64,000 nt of DNA from Stenocarpella maydis (lineage: Eukaryota > Ascomycota > Sordariomycetes > Diaporthales > Diaporthaceae). Shown here piece by piece: positions 26,201-38,890 of the stretch (its first letter is position 1; each line of letters opens with the position of its first letter). The notes under the pieces are model-generated. The model had not been told where the DNA came from and searched no databases. It saw only the letters and a list, made by a program, of their open reading frames with translations. Where the stretch lies: positions 186,001 to 250,000 of the forward strand of contig NQMI01000018.1 in the NCBI GenBank assembly GCA_002270565.1. The letters run 5' to 3'. Both the position numbers and the translations under genes were made by a program.

Positions 26201-26611
26201 CCGCCCACGCCCATGCCCATGCCCAATGGCCCATGGCCCCCATGCACGCATACTACCTCGTGCGTGCGTCGTCGCAACCAGCCCACATGACAGAGACTGC
26301 TATTCCTGATCCACCATGCTCTGATATAAGCTCTTTGCCTCGCCTCCCCAAGGACCTTCGTCTTGTTTGTTTCTTTCCTTCCTCCCCCATCTCTATACCC
26401 GTCGTACTTTTCGCTGCTGGCTCGTGTAGATTTCGAGTACACGCTCATTTTCCATTCCTCTATACCCGGTCATTCTTTCTCTCGAGCAGGAACTCGCCAC
26501 CCATTTTGATACTATCACTCAACCAGTTTCCACACCCATCGTAAACAAGCCGACTCCGCAAGTTTACTCGTATAATCACCAACAGACACCCCCCCCCAAC
26601 CAAACCCGAAT
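23230..26611. other. 3.4 kb intergenic stretch, no gene seen
   Basis: No recognisable protein on either strand; the longest frame (minus, 24482-25219) has no domain, repeat or conserved motif. Minor tandem runs occur near 25475-25505 (GGGCGACA units) and 25745-25765. The last few hundred bases are the promoter and CT-rich leader of the cupredoxin gene. A (CCT)8 tract sits at 26043-26066. Confidence 0.5.
26043..26066. repeat. (CCT)8 trinucleotide repeat
   Basis: Directly visible, about 550 bp upstream of the cupredoxin start codon. Confidence 0.95.
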
Positions 26612-27824
26612 ATGAAGTTCTCCGCAGCTCTGGTGGCTGTCGCCGCCCCGCTCGTCCTGGCAAAGGCCGTCCACAATGTCTTCCCGGGCAAGAGGGATAG
26701 CGAGTTGAACATCCGGGAACCAGAGATGATGGCCGATGGAAAGAAGAGCGAGGGAGCAACAACCCAGGCGCTCGCCAGCATGACCGGCCCTGGCGCACAG
26801 ATCTCGGCCTCTCAGCAGCAGCTCATCACCCTGGGGCTGTCGGGCGCCGGCATCACCACCAACGCCGCCACCGAGGTTATCATCATCTGGGTCAACCAGG
26901 GCGCCGGTGCCCCGACCATGAACGTCAACGCCCCCCCGATGGCCCCGCCCCCAACCGCCCAGACGCACGAGGTCATCGTTGGCGGCGCCGCCGGCCTGCA
27001 GTACACGCCCTCCGAGATCAAGGCCGCCGTCGGCGACATGGTCGTCTTCACCTTCATGAGCGCCAACCACACCGCCACCCAGTCTGCCTTTGAAACCCCC
27101 TGCGAGGCCCTCGCCGGCGGCATGGACTCGGGCTTCCAGCCCAACCCCAACAACTCTGTCAACCCGCCACCGCAGGTCGCCATGCAAGTCATGGTTGACA
27201 CCCCTCTCTGTAAGTCACGCCTGGCAGACAAACAAACCTGCCTGCTGTTCCGCCGAGCAACCAGCTGACAAGGGTGAAATCCAGGGTTCTACTGCAAGCA
27301 AAAGGGCCACTGCGGCAAGGGCATGACCTTCTCCATCAACCCCACCGCCGCAAAGACCCAGGCCATGTTCCAGTCCATGGCCATCGCCCAAAACGGCACC
27401 GGCGCCGCCACCCCCATCACCGGCGGTGCGGCTCCTCCCGCGGGCGGTGCCGGCAACGGGACCGGTGCTGGTGCTGGTGCTGCCGCCCCCGCCGCCCCGC
27501 CTGCGGAGGCCGGTGGTGCCGCCGGTGGTGCCGGTTCCGGTTCCGGTTCCGTCACTCCCACCATGGGCCAGGGCTTGGTCGAGGGCGGTGCCTGCGTCTG
27601 CGCTGTGACCTGCTCCACTGGCTCCTTCCCTGCTTCCCAGGCCCAGGGTGTCGGTGCCTTCGGTGGTCTCCCTGGTAAGCCATGAGAACCCACCCCCCCC
27701 CCTTTAAAAGAGCTCACTCTTTCTTCAAGCCTCGATACACAACAGTATCGCTAACGTTGCTCTTTTCGCAGGCGCTCTCCCAGCAAGCATGTCAGAGGTT
27801 ATGATGAACGGAGGGATGGCTTAA
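26612..27824 (+). CDS. secreted cupredoxin-domain protein
   Basis: Exons 26612-27209, 27285-27674 and 27772-27824 give 346 aa. A cleavable signal peptide (about residues 1-18) is followed by a plastocyanin-like domain. Candidate type-1 copper ligands are H119 in THEVIVGG, C203 in WFYCKQ, H208 in GHCGKGM and M213; C164 and C209 may form a disulphide. NHTATQSAFETPC at 152-164 is the hallmark of the fungal extracellular cupredoxin family. After the domain comes a Gly/Ala/Pro-rich low-complexity linker (about 230-285), then a short Cys-containing tail. The C-terminus is not strongly hydrophobic, so a GPI anchor is not evident, unlike many relatives. It probably acts in the cell wall or secretome; the redox partner is unknown. 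The first junction restores PLWFYC across a split Trp codon, which confirms the intron. Confidence 0.92.
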
Positions 27825-29476
27825 GGGCGCTTCTATCTCGTCGGGGGGCGTGATGAGGTGGTTGGACGACCCGGATGTCGACTTTTTCTTTTATGATGAT
27901 TTGAACGAAACTGTAGAACCCCCTTTAGGCAGCGGACCCGCCGGAGACCGGAGGCTAGATTTCCTCCCCACCTTTTTATTTTACTCTTTATAAAACAGGG
28001 GCCGGAGGGGAAGGTTGTATATGGCTGGCTCGTATCCTGGATGGATATCTTAATAGTACAACCTTTTTTTCACATCTCCTCTCGTGACGTTCTCGGTTGC
28101 CAACGTGGGATGTGTCGGAGAGAAGCGGGAAGAGGCCTTGCCTCGACTCAACAAAACCCAACGAGTACCATAAATGTAGAGCATTTGCGAATCCGGCGCC
28201 TGGTCCTCGGGTATCAGTAATGGTGGACAAATCCGGACCAACGGCCACGGCCACGGCATCAAAACATTCACTTACGATTATTGCGAGTTTCCCTGCCAGC
28301 GTGGTCCCCCACACGATGTGTCCCTTCGCGCCCCCCCCCTCCTCGTCCGGTGGTTTCGTTCCCTCGTCCCTAATTCATCCGTGGGTTATGTGCCGCCAAG
28401 CCCACACCTGCGGGAGCGGGAGTCTGCCCGTCCGACCAGAAACATCTTGAAACAGGACTGGATGGCCTGTTGTTGGGTTTGCATGCCCAATTCTGGGTTG
28501 CTCCCGGGCACACCCGATACCGAGACATTCGTCCACGCACACGCGGGAAAGAGAGGAGAGACGCAGAAATGTCGGACAAGTCGCGCTCACCGTCCGTAGC
28601 CCCAGAGGATGGATGCTCGTATGCTACAGCCTGAACCACGGCACGTGCGTGCGCGGGAGCGGGAGCGCCTGGAGACGCCAGGGTTCCCTCTGCTTAATAG
28701 GGAGCATTGTGGTTGTTGGACATCAAAGTCCTCATGATTCTCCGTGCGTGCGCGCTCTCCGTCGTAAGTGATGGCGTGCGGTCTGCATCCGTGCCGGCGT
28801 CGGGCTCCTTCTCCCTGGATGGCAATGGGTTGAGATGGTCGTGGACACGTCTGTCGGTTTTGTGCATTGCCGTGCTGCTCGAGTTGTGCGTCCACCTTGG
28901 CCTGCGGGTGGCCACCATCCGGCCTGCTTCTTTCCATCGCGACAACAAGAGGCCAAGGTATCATTCTCCTGACTGGCCAGGGTTATAAGGGTGACCTCGA
29001 CACAGCCAAAAGCAGAAGGGAAGTGGGCGGTCCGCCGCCTCGTCGCCTGTCATTCCCACGGAAACACGCGCAATGTGTCGCGATGTTTAGATCGTAGACA
29101 GGCCGACTATCCGCCGCCGGTGAAGGAGCACGGGCGGTTCTGGGAGGGCAAACAAAATGTATTGCGAAAGAGGACTGGCCCAAAAAAAAGACAACGCTAC
29201 AATAGTCCTCATTCCCCCTGTGTTGTTCTGTCGTGTCCCAAATCGACCCCGTCGGGGCCCCTTCCGTCCGTGGACGAAAAGGAGGCACGGTCAATGTTGA
29301 CGGTGTATCTTCCCAATTCCCATTTCCGTTGCTCCATGCTGAAAAGCAGAATCCGCCCCCATCCATGGGGGTTGCCTCGCCCTTCCTCCATCGCTGTTTC
29401 TCTCCAAATCGCGGGGGCGAAAGGGCGGTGATGTTCGTCGACGCATCGAAAGGCGCCGTCATGGCCGTCTACTTGT
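27825..29476. other. convergent 3' region, no gene seen
   Basis: The 1.65 kb lies between the facing 3' ends of the cupredoxin and SERF genes. C-rich and GC-rich runs occur (for example near 28330), and several short frames lack domains. Confidence 0.55.
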
Positions 29477-30031
29477 CTACTTCTTCTTTGCGGCCTCGGC
29501 GGCCTTGCGCTCGTCGGCTGTACGAGGCGAAAAGCCCACGTTGGTTAGATCGTGCTCGTACCGCACCCACCGCCGAACCTTGCCTCCCAGGAGGAGAGGG
29601 TTGGGGCTTACCAGCTTTCTGCTTCTCGCGCATCATGGCGGCGACCTGTTCCTTGTCGCGCTGCATCTCGCTGCCGGTCTTGTTGTTCTTGGTCTTCTGT
29701 AGGACGGGGGGTAACGGGTCAGCGATGGCCGTACGACGGGCTGGCCTTGGCTTCCCTTCTCTCCCCCCGGGCGCCAATAATGGGTGGCAGCCGCCCGGGA
29801 AAGGGCAGTGCTGGGCCCCTTTGCTGGCCGGCCCGCTGGGCGGTTAAAAGAGATTGGGGTGGCGGGCCAAGGAAAGCGAGGCCAAAGAAAAGGCACAGGG
29901 GACGTTGCTGGGCTGGGCTGGGCTGGGATGGGATGGCGCTGGGATGAAGGGATGCGGTGTGGGCTTACCTGGGCGGCCAGCTTCTTCTGGGTGGCCTCGC
30001 GGGCCTTGTCGCGCTGGTTTCCACGGGCCAT
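29477..30031 (-). CDS. SERF/4F5-family small basic protein
   Basis: Three very short minus-strand exons, 30031-29969, 29696-29612 and 29517-29477, give 62 aa; introns are 272 and 94 nt. It opens with MARGNQRDKAREATQKK, matching the 4F5/SERF signature (xRGNQRxxARxKxxKK), and continues as a highly charged Lys/Glu/Ala-rich helix ending in a Lys-rich tail. Family members (SERF, yeast Ydl085c-a-like) are disordered chaperone-like proteins that bind nucleic acid and amyloid-prone proteins. Every junction preserves phase and uses consensus GTAAG donors. None of the exons exceeds 85 nt, so the gene would be missed by ORF scanning. Confidence 0.88.
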
Positions 30032-33000
30032 GGCTGGTGCTCGGTGAGGAGGAGAAAGAGGAAGGAGAGGGCTGACTTTCGATGTCGTGGACGGCGTGTG
30101 AATGGGATTTGGTGGGAGGGGTGAGGTGAGGCGTATGGATAAGGCAGGCGTTGGGCAGCAGAGGGGGAGAAAAACGAGTTTCTCGTCGGTTCTCCCCCCA
30201 AACGGCCACGCCGGGTCAGGCCGTCGGCAGGAGCACTTGAGGCCTAGAACAATAAGGGAAGGGCGAGGCTGCGTCCCCACCACCGCATGGACGCCCGCGC
30301 TAGGCCGCTCTGGAACAGCTTACATGCTTACCTAGGTACTTAAGTCATAGTGCATAGTACTGTGCGAATTCCAGTCAAACAAGGTGACTTGGTCAGGTGC
30401 AGAGGCTCTGCCATCCTCCTAGTACAGCATTTCGATTCCGTCCGAGGTTACCTAAGAGCAGAGCAACAGAGCAACAAGCATCCACGGCAGTGTACATTAC
30501 TTAGCTGGGGGTAGCTGTGGGTTCGTCTGGGGCAACCTATACACTAAATATGGAACTGCTGCGAACCAAAACCAGCATGATCTTCACTGCAAGCAATCAG
30601 CTACTACGACTCAACCATGCTGCCATGCTGCCCTATACCACATGCAGACGGCGATGAATACATAGTAGCCAGTATGATTTTTAGTCAACATGATGTCTTG
30701 CCCGGGCAACGAACAAGAAACAAGTTCGTATAGGCAGCTGTCGGGATTGGACATAGCAGGTTTACTGCACAACATCTCACATGGCCTCGGCCAGGCAAAC
30801 CGGCAAGTCCAAACACCACAGGGCGACAGAGGCACTCTGCTCATTTTGGATGCACAACTGGGCGTCAGTAAGATTGCACCCCTCGCGCGTGTGCGCCTGC
30901 GTCGAAGCGCAAGCGCCGACAGGCCTGCTCGAAACCAAGAAGCAACGTCGAGCAAGGGCCTGCGCGCTAAGTCATACAAGCGCCCGGAGGGTGTCTCAGG
31001 ACAGCCTCAGAGCAGGTTTTCCATTCGATCACTCTCGATCTGGCCATATCAAGTTTGGCTGCACCAGCCGCAGAGGCCCCAAGACCGCTGCTGCTGCTTG
31101 AGCGACAGGAGTGGCTGTGAGTCAGAGGAGGAGCAAGAGGCAGGGGCAGAGAATGAGGAGATACTGGATGGGAGACAGGAATCGCCAAAGCCGAGCGGTC
31201 ATGTGCTCAATCAAGGCTACACTCATGGGCGCGGGGAAGGCATTGGGTTATTTGACTATTGACACGTTGACTGAAACGGTAACTCGTCGACATTGTATGT
31301 GATGTGTCGTCTCGAGTCGAAGCTCCGTCTGAGCTTGTCCATGGCCGGCTTGCACCCGTGCTTCCCGCTGCAACCATGGCTGCGACCTTGACGACGCATC
31401 CGAGACTGCGCAGGGACGCCTCGCAAGGCACACCAAGCACACTTTATAGTGTACACCCGATGCTTGAGAAGGCTTCAGATAATTGTCTTGCCACCTTCTT
31501 ATCAGGCAGGCCTGATAAGTTCCCCAGCCCGGCCCTTTTCGCGGTTGGCAGTCAGTCAGTCGTGGCAAGTCTGCAAAGTCCACAGGTCCGCCTTGACGCC
31601 GGGCGCTAGATCCACTTGAAACATGTGAGAGGCTCTGCCATCCAATCGACGCCGTATCGCGAGCCAGCCTGAGGACGCGCTTGTGCTCCCTGCTTTGAGA
31701 TCTTCAAGCCCTTCCCCACCAGATACCCACGTCTTCCAGTTCGCTGGGACCCTTGCAGCCAGGCAGCCTGGACAACTTCTTGGTTACCCCAGCAGGGCTA
31801 GCAGGGGACGACGGGGGTTCGTGAGCCTATCCAGACGCCTCCTCTCGACGGCAATCATGCGCCTGCCCGCTTGTTCAAGAGTTCGCCCCTGGCATTGCCG
31901 GACTTGGCTGGTTTGTCAGGCTTGCACTCAGCCGCCAAGCCAGACACGGAGACGACACAACGACATTGCTCCCTCCATCTCGAATGCCCACGTCGCCTCC
32001 TCGATGTGGGAACTGCCAGGCAAACGCGAAGCGGTTGGGTCTCGCTGCTCCCTGCCTGTACCACGTTGCCTCAGCGATGATTCGACGCGACCCAGAACTC
32101 GACCCTCCCTGCTGCATCCTCCACATGTGCCACTCGCACACACACAAGCAGACCGCACAACTCACAACCGCAGAGGCGACAACGGCGATCACGCCAACGT
32201 GACCTCGGGACAACAGGCTGGACAGGTGACTGAAAGCTCCAGCTGGGACCCATCCTGCCACCCTGCCCATCCTCGTCAACCGACACTGGCTCCGTTGCCG
32301 TGCTCTGGTGTAGTGTACTATGTACTACTATCGCTCTGCTGCTGTGTGACATGGGGGACACGAGAGGTTTTGCCAGAGCTAAGATGCATGTTCGCTGTCT
32401 GCATGAAACCAACTTCACCCTGGCGCCCGGGATCGCTCCAGAACAACCCGTTCTTCCCGCAGCTAGAACAATGCCTCGAGCCCAATCCATTGGACAGAAG
32501 CGCGTTTGTTTCAATGAAAGGAGCTTCGGCCACCCTTGTGCTTGCAGGCCCGCCAGGACTAGGACTATGACTGCTGCTCGTGTGTCCTCTCCTCCTTCCT
32601 GCTGCTTCCCGTCTGGATCCCGCTTTTTTTTTTTTCTTTTGTCCGTCTATCAGATACTACCGGAGGCTCATTCTTCGCAGACCAGGAATAGGACGTGGCT
32701 CATCTAGTCTCCCTATTAAATACGGCGCGCCCGCTTTTCCATTCTCCTCTGCTATTGTCCTGTTATTGACCACACCCACCAGACCGTAGATCGGCTTACT
32801 TGCCGTGGACAATGCTCGGTACCCATTCATACTGTCTTTACATTGTTCACTTCCAATAGTACTGCTCGACGCAGGCTCCATCATAAAACTCTTTCGCCTG
32901 GCGCCGACATCTCTTCGCCTCCAAACACCAAAAGGCCTCGACCTGGACATCACCCACCTCTCTTCTTCACTCCTCGAATCTGCGAGACAGGATTCAGCAA

Positions 33001-33173
33001 TACTCTTTACCAGCACATTGCCACTCACTCACTTTCATCCTCCACTACCTACTGCCGGCAGTAAAATTATTCATTCTGTAAGAGACATCAGTCCCGGCGT
33101 TCTGCTCACTTCATCACTGCTAATACCTGGCCAGCTTTTTATTCTGACAGTCCTCGTTATCAAGGCGAACAAA
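30032..33173. other. 3.1 kb divergent intergenic region, no gene seen
   Basis: Between SERF (minus) and the DUF7598 gene (plus). It contains a perfect TACCTAGGTA palindrome at 30329-30338, about 300 bp from the SERF start. Frames up to about 295 codons (31683-32570) have no domain and look like chance. The final 350 bp is an in-frame open, CT-rich leader of the DUF7598 gene. Confidence 0.5.
30329..30338. promoter_or_regulatory. TACCTAGGTA palindrome
   Basis: Perfect 10-bp palindrome, identical to the one at 1345-1354 upstream of PMA1. Both are in upstream regions, so a shared regulatory role is possible, but two copies are thin evidence. Confidence 0.25.
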
Positions 33174-34270
33174 ATGTTCAACATGACTGACAGTGGCCGC
33201 TTCTTGGGCCCCGCGTGGTGGATACTCCAGTTCCTACGCGCCTTCAACGTCGTCGCTCTGCTCAGCGTCTCGGCCGCAAGCGTTGTCATGGTCGTCAAGA
33301 CCGATGTCAACAACGGCTTCTTCTTCTTCCAGGCCTTCTCTCACCTCGTCACCGGGGTCATTGCCCTCATCCTCGTTGTCTCCGAATTGCCTCAGCCTCG
33401 GTTCGTCAGGGACTTCTTCCGCAACAACTGGCCCACCTTCTCTACTGTCGACGCCTGCAACAGGGGTCACTCGCTCGCCTGGCTGGGTGCGTGGATGGTG
33501 TCCCTGGGCGCCTGGGTCCTCGGCTCACTCAACGGCGACAACGTGGTCCAGAGGTTGTCTTTGCCGCTCTGGCGCCTTACCCTGGCGGCCGGCATCCTCG
33601 CCCTCATCTTCGGCTTCTTCAACTTCCTCGTCTCGGTGCTCTTCCGCAACGGGTCCCACGGCATAACAGCCCGCATGGTCCGCGAGCACGGCGCCGACGT
33701 CTACAACGCCCGCACCAAGGCGCTGCCGCCCGACTACGACCTTGACGCCGCAACCCTTAGTAGCAACCACTCCAACTCGATCCGCAGGGAGAAAATGCAC
33801 GCCCACGCCCACGCCCACGCCAACGTCGGCAACCGCTTCTCGCACCACTTCACCCAGGGCTTCTCCAGCAACCGCTTCACGAGGATGTTCGGCAAGGAGA
33901 AGCGACCCGAGATCAGTGGGCCTATCGGCGCACCCGTCAACCTGTCCGAGCGCGACGTCGAGGCCCAGTACCCCGAGCACCACCACCAGGAGGAGAACGT
34001 GGTTATCCGGCCCGTGAGCCCCGTGAGATCCGACAACTCCAGGGCGTCGTGGGAGGGACAGGACCGGGCGAGCCCCATTGCGCCCAACGTCCAGGTATGT
34101 GAGAGGCCCGCGGGCAACTGGGTCTAAGAATATGGCGATAAGGAGCCCGCGCTGACAGTTTTCTCATCTTCCAGCGCCCACCAACCGCATTGCATCCTGC
34201 CTACACCGGCAAGGCGCGCACCTTCCGATCAAGTATCTACTCCACAGCTTCGCACCTCAACCGGTTCTAG
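33174..34270 (+). CDS. four-TM DUF7598-type membrane protein
   Basis: Exons 33174-34094 and 34175-34270, with an 80-nt intron, give 338 aa. Four hydrophobic segments are clear at about residues 20-41, 49-71, 100-119 and 133-157. A short loop with ELPQPRFVRDFFRNNWP lies between TM2 and TM3, and a conserved GHSLAWLG precedes TM3. The long C-terminal tail (about 160-338) is hydrophilic, with an alternating His-Ala run near 206-214 and a final FRSSIYSTASHLNRF. This layout fits the fungal DUF7598 family, whose function is not known. It is probably a plasma-membrane or endomembrane protein with a cytosolic tail. Reading frame stays open upstream to about 32805, but 33174 is the first ATG that leads directly into the TM domain. 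Confidence 0.8.
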
Positions 34271-35405
34271 AGAAACAAGGTCTCAGCTTCGGATGGTGCC
34301 GAGTGGTACCTCGGGCGATCTGTCCGGTAGGAGCGGAAGACAAAGGGTTGCAAATACGAGTATACGATCACGAGAGGACGAAAGAGCATAACCAGGCGTT
34401 CAATTTCAGTTTACCGGCGTTGCGCGCGCGCGCGAGAGAGAGAGAGAGACATCCAAATCAGATACCCAATAATTCGGACGAAATAGGGGGCGCTGACTCA
34501 CGTCGGTGGCCTCGGTGCGACGGCGCGGCCGAGCATACGAGGCAGGTAATCCTTAGTTGCGCTGCAATGAACATTACTACGGCTTTTTTTCCCCTTCTGA
34601 TCGTCACATGTGAGATGCAGCCAATAATTTTGGCCACGGAAATTTATGAGTCGACAGCCTTCGGCATATCGAGGCTTGCCTAGTGGGCTAAGTACAGGTG
34701 CCCTTAAGATGCCATCGTCTTATGCTTGGTTACCAGCCCAGAACAAAAACTGCAATCATGCGGCCCCTTCGGGTGCGATATTATGCTTATCGCGCGTACG
34801 TAGATTCCGTGGCATTCTATTTGGTTGCGAATGCGAATGCTTCGAGGGCCTATACAGTCCTAAAGATGTACCGCTAAGTTTGTGTGGATGTCTCTGATGG
34901 CTGTGTAAGTGCCATCCTGTCTTCGCTTCCCACGAGACGAAAGATGGCCAGGTCTCGCACATACGTAAGCATGTTTTAAAGTGGCAGTTTAGTGATCCAT
35001 GAGCAAGCGAAGGGTTACAGGCGACGTGCATGCTCATCTTGAACCATAGATACAGCATCCAAGAACCTGTCCGCTCAGATCAACCATCTTCCTGCTCATA
35101 CCAAACCTCGCCTTCCGTCCCCTCCATCAGCCAGTGTCAGTCACTCAAAAACAAGCCTGACGCACGTCCTGCTTCCTCTTATGTTCAGCTTCTACCTCTT
35201 ACTTCTCCTTCTCCCCGTGCCTCCTTCGTCACTCCTCTGCAACAGCCTCACCGTTTACCTACCTCGGGTACTTTGTTATCTGGGTACTTACATCGCCTCT
35301 CCTAGTCACACCAACCCCAACCCACCCATCCCGGAAGCTTCGTTTCTCTCATCTGAACATCCCACAAGAAACTCCATTCTTTTATCCGCGGTAAATACTC
35401 TCAAC
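34271..35405. other. intergenic, no gene seen
   Basis: About 1.1 kb between two plus-strand genes, with an alternating GC run that passes into GA repeats (34422-34449) and a CT-rich leader close to the Hce2-like gene. The open frame upstream of 35406 is a chance extension of that leader. Confidence 0.55.
34422..34449. repeat. (GC)n(GA)n compound dinucleotide repeat
   Basis: Alternating GC for 13 bases passes directly into GA units; the alternating purine-pyrimidine part could adopt Z-DNA. It lies downstream of the DUF7598 gene. Confidence 0.9.
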
Positions 35406-36149
35406 ATGCTCTTCAAGATCATCCTCCCCACCCTCGCCCTCCTGGCAATGCCCTTTCTTGGCACCGCCGCACCGGACCCCCAGTATCAGAAGCCCACCGT
35501 CGCCTTCACCCGCGGGTGGGCGACACCCCAGAACCACTGCGGCAGCACCTCCTTCACCTGTACGTATTGGACCTCTAAAACTGAACCCCCCCCCCAAAAC
35601 CTCCTGAGCCTTACGGCATGTTTACCACGACCGTTCCCTCTCTGTGAAAATTAGACTTGCTCACACACAATGCAGACTTTGGCGACACTGACAGGAAGGT
35701 CCCCGTCGCCGACTGCGAGCAGATCCTGGACCACTGGGGCCAGGTCCACTTTACCTACGAGCTTGCCCGGTGGGAGAACTCGACGGCGCTGGCGGACCAC
35801 TTCTACGTTCTTCAGGCCGTCGGCAGCTGCGAGTTCGCACTGAAGAGGCTCGACGGCCTCGACAACACCATGTTGTGAGTTCACACCGCCCCTCCCGGCC
35901 TTCCTGCATCCGCCAGTTCACCAAAACTTGGTCAGGCCAGCCAGCTAATCTTTATGGTACCCCCCCTCCCCTTGACGCAGCCTTGGGGATCAGGATATCA
36001 AGGATGTCATCCAGGACTCTATCAACAGCTCCCACGATGGAGTCACCTTCGAGACGGTCGAGGGGCAGATGAATTGTGAACCGGACCCTGGCAATAGCGG
36101 AGAGGTAAACTTTGAGTGGACTTTGCGGACCCCTGGCAGTACAAACTAA
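35406..36149 (+). CDS. secreted Hce2/Ecp2-like protein, paralogue 1
   Basis: Exons 35406-35559, 35676-35874 and 35981-36149 give 173 aa. A clear signal peptide ends near residue 21. The mature protein has four Cys at 45, 65, 103 and 150 in the Hce2 (Ecp2 effector homologue) order: CGSTSF, then VADC, then AVGSCEF, then a FLGDQDIKDVIQDSI helix, then MNC. Family members are small secreted effector-like proteins, some linked to necrosis in plants, but many occur in saprotrophs, and activity cannot be inferred here. Intron 2 splits the codon just before LG in phase 2, exactly as in the neighbouring paralogue. An upstream in-frame ATG at 35181 is unlikely because the signal peptide begins at 35406. 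Confidence 0.85.
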
Positions 36150-37253
36150 CCCGGGAATGGTCTTGTTGTGTGACTGAAACTTTGGAACAAGGAGTCACCT
36201 GAGAGACTTCTGGGGGGTTGCTCTCTACTGGGACAAGCTCGTATGGACGGATCTGGGCAGAACCACTCCGCCATGAAAAACTGAATTTAAATCAAACACC
36301 AAGCTGAACGATTGCCATGAATGAATAAGCCCTGCAATATTGCCCTCGTATTCCGTTATCTTTAGTGATCCTTCGGCACTCCTGCTCATGATGAAATAGA
36401 TAACCAGAGCTTGTGTACCTCCTTAGTTGATTGTTATCATATCTCTGGCTAAATACAAATATCTACTATTGTTGGCTGGGTCACGTATTGCAATACGATC
36501 GTTGGTTCGGGTGGTCTGGTTGATTCGTCGCTATGCACACTGCCATTGCCACAACTATACAGTTATTCAACTGTATCATTTAAATACCTCATCATTATTC
36601 ATCTGCATCATAAGGTTTTAACAAGTAGGTAAATAGGTAGTTCTGAGTATACATTGGCAAATCTGGAAATGTCCCATGCTTTATACTTAAATGTTGCGAA
36701 ATTAATTATAATCATTTATGTATTTATTACTCGTTTTCCTTCCTGGCCGCTAATTAATCATTTTGTGACATGAAGCAAGCGAAGTCTGCGTAGTTCGTTA
36801 GCTCTCCCTCGCAGTTTCCTCCATACCGGCCGGCATAGTTGTGCCTGTCTCTAATTTAGGATAAATTTGAGCGTCACGTAGCTTGCGATCGTGTGAGTGA
36901 CTGGCTGTCATTGGAGAACGGCCAACAGCAATGGAATTCCAAAGGTGCATCTGATGGTGGAAAAGCCAATGTGTCATCCAGCGTCTGATAATATCCAACT
37001 TGCGGGAGGCTAGCCAGTCATATACCTAAGGAGGTAGTTATATGTCTCGGGTTGCTGAGTAACTACAGCGCAGACCGAAAGCCCAAGTGATATGCCGCAT
37101 CACCTGTTCCCATGACTTTTACCCCCCATACCAAGTACCGTAGAACTCCATACCCACGCCACCACCGTCACCAATGATTCCAAGGTTGCACATGTGTTTT
37201 GAATGCAACACGGCAGAACAGCAGAAACATCAACTACATATGCACCTGACGAA
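36150..37253. other. AT-rich intergenic island between the two Hce2-like genes
   Basis: No gene is seen. From about 36300 to 36760 the sequence is clearly AT-richer than the rest of the window, with many TA dinucleotides. This fits either a decayed, RIP-affected repeat or simply an AT-rich spacer. No terminal repeats or residual protein could be recognised. Confidence 0.55.
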
Positions 37254-37865
37254 ATGCTTCCTACCTTTCTCCTTCTGCTTGGTGTGTTGGCCACAGTCAG
37301 CATCGCCAAGAACCCTTATGCTCAAAGGCCTGACGTTATGAAGAACAACACCGCCTGCACCAGCAATGATCAATGCGACCCAACAACGGTCGGTGTCACT
37401 GGTGGCGGCCAAATCCAAATCGCCGACTGCTTTGCTATGCTAGAAATCCCGAGCACCACCAACTTCAGCGTGCAGATGTCGGACTGGCGGGAGTCGACAG
37501 ACCTGCCTGACGAGTACCAGAAGCTCTTCACCATTGGCAGCTGCGAGCTGGCGGTGAGGCGGACCGACTGCGGCAAGGATGCTGCCTGGTAAGTCACATG
37601 TGGCAACGGTGTCACCTCGTAGAGCCTTCGAACCCCGTGAGGCCCAATATGCTGATGGTTGGTGACAAATGATAGGATTGGCAAGTCTGATCTTCACAGC
37701 ATCATCAACCAGTCTGTGGAGCTTGCCAAAACGGGCGACGGCGGCCAGCTGGATACCACCCAGGGAGAGATGAACTGCACTGCAGAGGAAGCACCGAAAG
37801 CCATCATTTCATGGACTCTCCGACAGACGGCCAATGGCACGGGAAATGGTAATCGAAAGTCCTAG
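37254..37865 (+). CDS. secreted Hce2/Ecp2-like protein, paralogue 2
   Basis: Exons 37254-37588 and 37676-37865 give 174 aa. A signal peptide occupies about residues 1-18. Six Cys are at 35, 41, 59, 97, 106 and 146, two more than paralogue 1. Shared landmarks are IADC, TIGSCEL, an IGKSDLHSII helix and EMNC, followed in both by a W-T-L-R segment. The single intron is phase 2 and splits the codon before IG, the position of intron 2 in paralogue 1; the first intron of paralogue 1 is absent. The CGST motif is missing and a CTSNDQC stretch stands in its place, so it is a divergent member. The ATG at 37203 is in frame but precedes the signal peptide. Confidence 0.78.
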
Positions 37866-38890
37866 GGCTGTGCTGAGACGGGATGATGCTGGACGAGCAT
37901 GACAACAACATGATTAGGTGTGCCCGAGATACTCCTCGTTTCAGGACGCAGACAAGGAACCAGAATGAGGAACGGCGTCTCTTTTAATTTTCTGGTCCAT
38001 ACATGAACTAGATCTGTGTCATCGAAATATGTTGGCTTGATGCCATGACAACAGCTAAAATGCAAGGTTGCTTAAATGACAAAAAGTCCGTACAGACAGA
38101 CACCTTTGTTTGAGAGCTCTGAAATTAGACCAGGCTCAGCCCAGGTAAGCTTTGCTTACGTAAAAGACTGGCCCAGCGCTAATCCGGCTCCACTCCTTTG
38201 ACGGCCGGCTCGAGCGCCATTCCTTCAACCTCCACCAACTCCGCCCGCTCTGTTCGTACCGACTGCAACAGACCTGGTCTCCTGACCACAGTTACCGTCC
38301 CAAATTCATCGAAAGCTGAGAACGTGGCCGACTGAAAATTAGGATTTGCCCTGCTCCTCCCACCGCACGACGTCTTGCGCGAGACTCCAAGCAGCGCTGC
38401 TCCCCGATCGCTCATCGAGATCGCAGTCCATCCTCGACCACTGTTGACCGCAGGCGAAGCTCAGCGAAAGCCCGCCGAAGTTTCCTTGGAGACACGGCGC
38501 AGCTGCTGGAAGAGAATATCCGCATTTCTGCGCAGCTGGGGAGGGAGACGATGAACAGTTGTGGCGAACGAGAGTGAATCCTGCGTGTGTCACACTCTTT
38601 CCTGGCTCAGCTGGAGGTGGCCGGTTGGAAAGAGCGCCATTTCTCGAGTGCCAGCCTCTGGGGAACAATAGGTTCTGCGCTTATTCAGAGTCGCTGTTGG
38701 GTTTCGGTGTGGATGCGGGCGTGACGTTGGAGTGCCGGAGCCATTTCTGAATGCCACATTTGCAAACGCTGGGCCCTGTCACCTGCTTATAAACCTCGCC
38801 TTCCTGGTCTGCCTCCCTCTGTCGAGTGTGCCCTAGAACTATTGCACCCGCAAACCACCCCCGTCGCTCAGCCCCCCAGACAGCTCCGCC
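37866..38890. other. intergenic, PCF11 promoter side
   Basis: About 1 kb with no supported gene. The last 130 bp before 38891 is a C/T-rich leader. A minus-strand frame at 38339-38668 has no domain. Confidence 0.6.
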